Assembly (NCBI GenBank): GCA_947628555.1
Contig: CANRAI010000019.1
Coordinates: 1 to 14,575, forward strand
Direction of reading: 5' to 3'
From: an uncultured Clostridia bacterium
GTDB taxonomy: Bacteria > Bacillota > Clostridia > Christensenellales > Borkfalkiaceae
Length of the DNA: 14,575 nucleotides
Positions within the stretch are counted from its first letter, which is position 1; every line of letters starts with the position of its first letter. A program made the position numbers and the translations under genes. Of the stretch, positions 13,697-14,575 are shown one piece after another. Under the pieces are notes generated by a model, which searched no databases, was not told the origin of the DNA, and worked only from the letters and a program-made list of their open reading frames with translations.

Positions 13697-14574
13697 AATA
13701 TTTCGACCGTCTGCACCCCGTTTCGGCGTTGGCGTATTTTCTTTCGATGCTGCTTATCGCTATGCTTACGATGCACCCTGTTATAATTGCCGTCTGCTAT
13801 CTTTCGGGTATAATTTTCTGCGGCATGCTTACGGGTTTTAAAAAGCTTTTAAAAAGCCTTGCGTACAGTCTGCCGCTTACCGTTATAATCGCCGTTACCA
13901 ACCCTCTGTTTTCCCACAGGGGGGAGACGATTTTGTTTTTTTTGAACGACAATCCCGTCACGCAGGAATCGATATTGTACGGCGTTTTTGCGTCGCTTAT
14001 GCTGATGTCCGTCTTTTATTGGTGCAAAAATTACAGCGCGGTCATGACAAGCGATAAATTTATCTATCTGTTCGGCAGGATAATTCCAAAGCTCTCGCTT
14101 GTCCTTTCGCTTATTCTCGCATTTATCCCCAAGATGAAAAGGAAGTTCCGCGAAATAGACGAGGCGCAGAAAGCGCTGGGCATCTACGCTTCAAAGAGCT
14201 ACGTGGATAAAATCCGCAGCAAAATGCGCGTTTTGTCTATCCTTTTGACCGACAGTCTTGAAAATTCGGTGGAAACGGCGGACAGTATGCGCGCGCGCGG
14301 CTACGGACTTAAACACAGAACAAGCTACGCCCTCTATCGCTTCGGTCTGTCGGACGGGTTGTTCCTTGCGGCTACTCTTGCCCTTGCGGCGGCGGACGTG
14401 GTTTTGATAATTTTCGGGGCGTCGTCTTTTAACTTTTATCCCGCCCTATCGGCGGTCGGTTTTTCGGCTTTGCCGTGCGCGCTGTACGTCTGTATAGCGC
14501 TTCTCGGCTTTATGTCTTTCTTCGCGGAAGTCAAGGAGAACGTTTTATGGCGCTTATTGAAATCAAAAATCTGA
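13693..14574 (+). CDS. ECF transporter transmembrane component EcfT
   Basis: A 293-residue membrane protein, the scaffold of an energy-coupling-factor importer that links an EcfA ATPase pair to a substrate-binding S component. It begins MKYFDRLHPVSALAYFLSML, typical of the family, has N-terminal hydrophobic helices, a long cytoplasmic coupling-helix region (PKMKRKFREIDEAQKALGIY... DSLENSVETADSMRARGYGL), and further helices at the C-terminus. The second coupling motif has the classical A-R-G (RARGYG), while the first reads A-L-G (QKALG) and lacks the usual Arg. The start at 13693 overlaps the upstream stop by 4 bp, with a GGGGG stretch upstream; in-frame codons further upstream are rejected. 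With the riboswitch, the expected cargo is a corrinoid. No S component is in the window; it may be downstream. Confidence 0.9.
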   Translation: MKYFDRLHPVSALAYFLSMLLIAMLTMHPVIIAVCYLSGIIFCGMLTGFKKLLKSLAYSLPLTVIIAVTNPLFSHRGETILFFLNDNPVTQESILYGVFASLMLMSVFYWCKNYSAVMTSDKFIYLFGRIIPKLSLVLSLILAFIPKMKRKFREIDEAQKALGIYASKSYVDKIRSKMRVLSILLTDSLENSVETADSMRARGYGLKHRTSYALYRFGLSDGLFLAATLALAAADVVLIIFGASSFNFYPALSAVGFSALPCALYVCIALLGFMSFFAEVKENVLWRLLKSKI

Positions 14575-14575
14575 C
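14547..14575 (+). CDS. Probable EcfA ABC ATPase, first codons only (runs off right edge)
   Basis: Only nine full codons are present, reading MALIEIKNL, the usual opening of an ABC ATPase before its A-loop. AAGGAG lies 8-9 bases before the ATG. The gene overlaps the end of EcfT by 28 nt in another frame, which implies translational coupling, and the EcfT-EcfA order is a common one. The identification rests on the start motif and context, since no Walker motif is in the window. Confidence 0.7.

Overview
The window looks like part of a chromosome from an anaerobic Bacillota, probably a gut or rumen Clostridia (Christensenellales-like). This rests on strong GGAGG-type ribosome binding sites, TTGACA/TATAAT-like promoters, Listeria-Bacteroides (InlB-type) repeats next to BspA-type leucine-rich repeats, an ECF-type transporter and a cobalamin riboswitch. 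The exact lineage cannot be fixed from the sequence alone. Proteins read cleanly in the standard code; no rRNA, tRNA, transposase or CRISPR array was seen.

Left part (1-2200), minus strand: the str operon rpsL - rpsG - fusA (fusA runs off the left edge). Two long gaps, between rpsL and rpsG and upstream of rpsL, hold five copies of a structured repeat of about 110-115 bp. Each full copy carries a 15-bp bulged hairpin (HP1) followed by a terminator-like hairpin (HP2), and paired substitutions between copies preserve the HP1 stem. A near-consensus promoter lies just upstream of the last hairpin, so the operon leader may be attenuated.

Middle part (2198-6537): a DUF1893 protein and a MATE efflux transporter on the minus strand. 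Transcribed divergently are an ArsB/SLC13-like permease, an orphan 82-residue protein and an Hsp20 chaperone whose Shine-Dalgarno can fold into an AU-rich hairpin (candidate RNA thermometer). A perfect 16-bp terminator closes this block.

Right part (6584-14575), plus strand: a consensus promoter, a cobalamin riboswitch with an intrinsic terminator, and then a tight operon. Its genes are a 68-residue HNH-repeat protein; a lipoprotein with InlB-type repeats, leucine-rich repeats and beta domains; a lipoprotein with Ig-like repeats and a C-terminal DUF4430 (transcobalamin-like C-terminal) domain; a membrane-anchored protein with an alpha/alpha toroid like the N-terminal domain of transcobalamin/intrinsic factor; a small membrane-anchored, Cys-rich DUF4430 protein; EcfT; and the first codons of an EcfA ATPase. 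Together this reads as a B12-repressed corrinoid capture and uptake system in which the two halves of the animal B12-carrier fold are made as separate tethered proteins feeding an ECF transporter. This is the most interesting content of the window. The individual domain families are known; I cannot tell from here whether this assembled system has been described.
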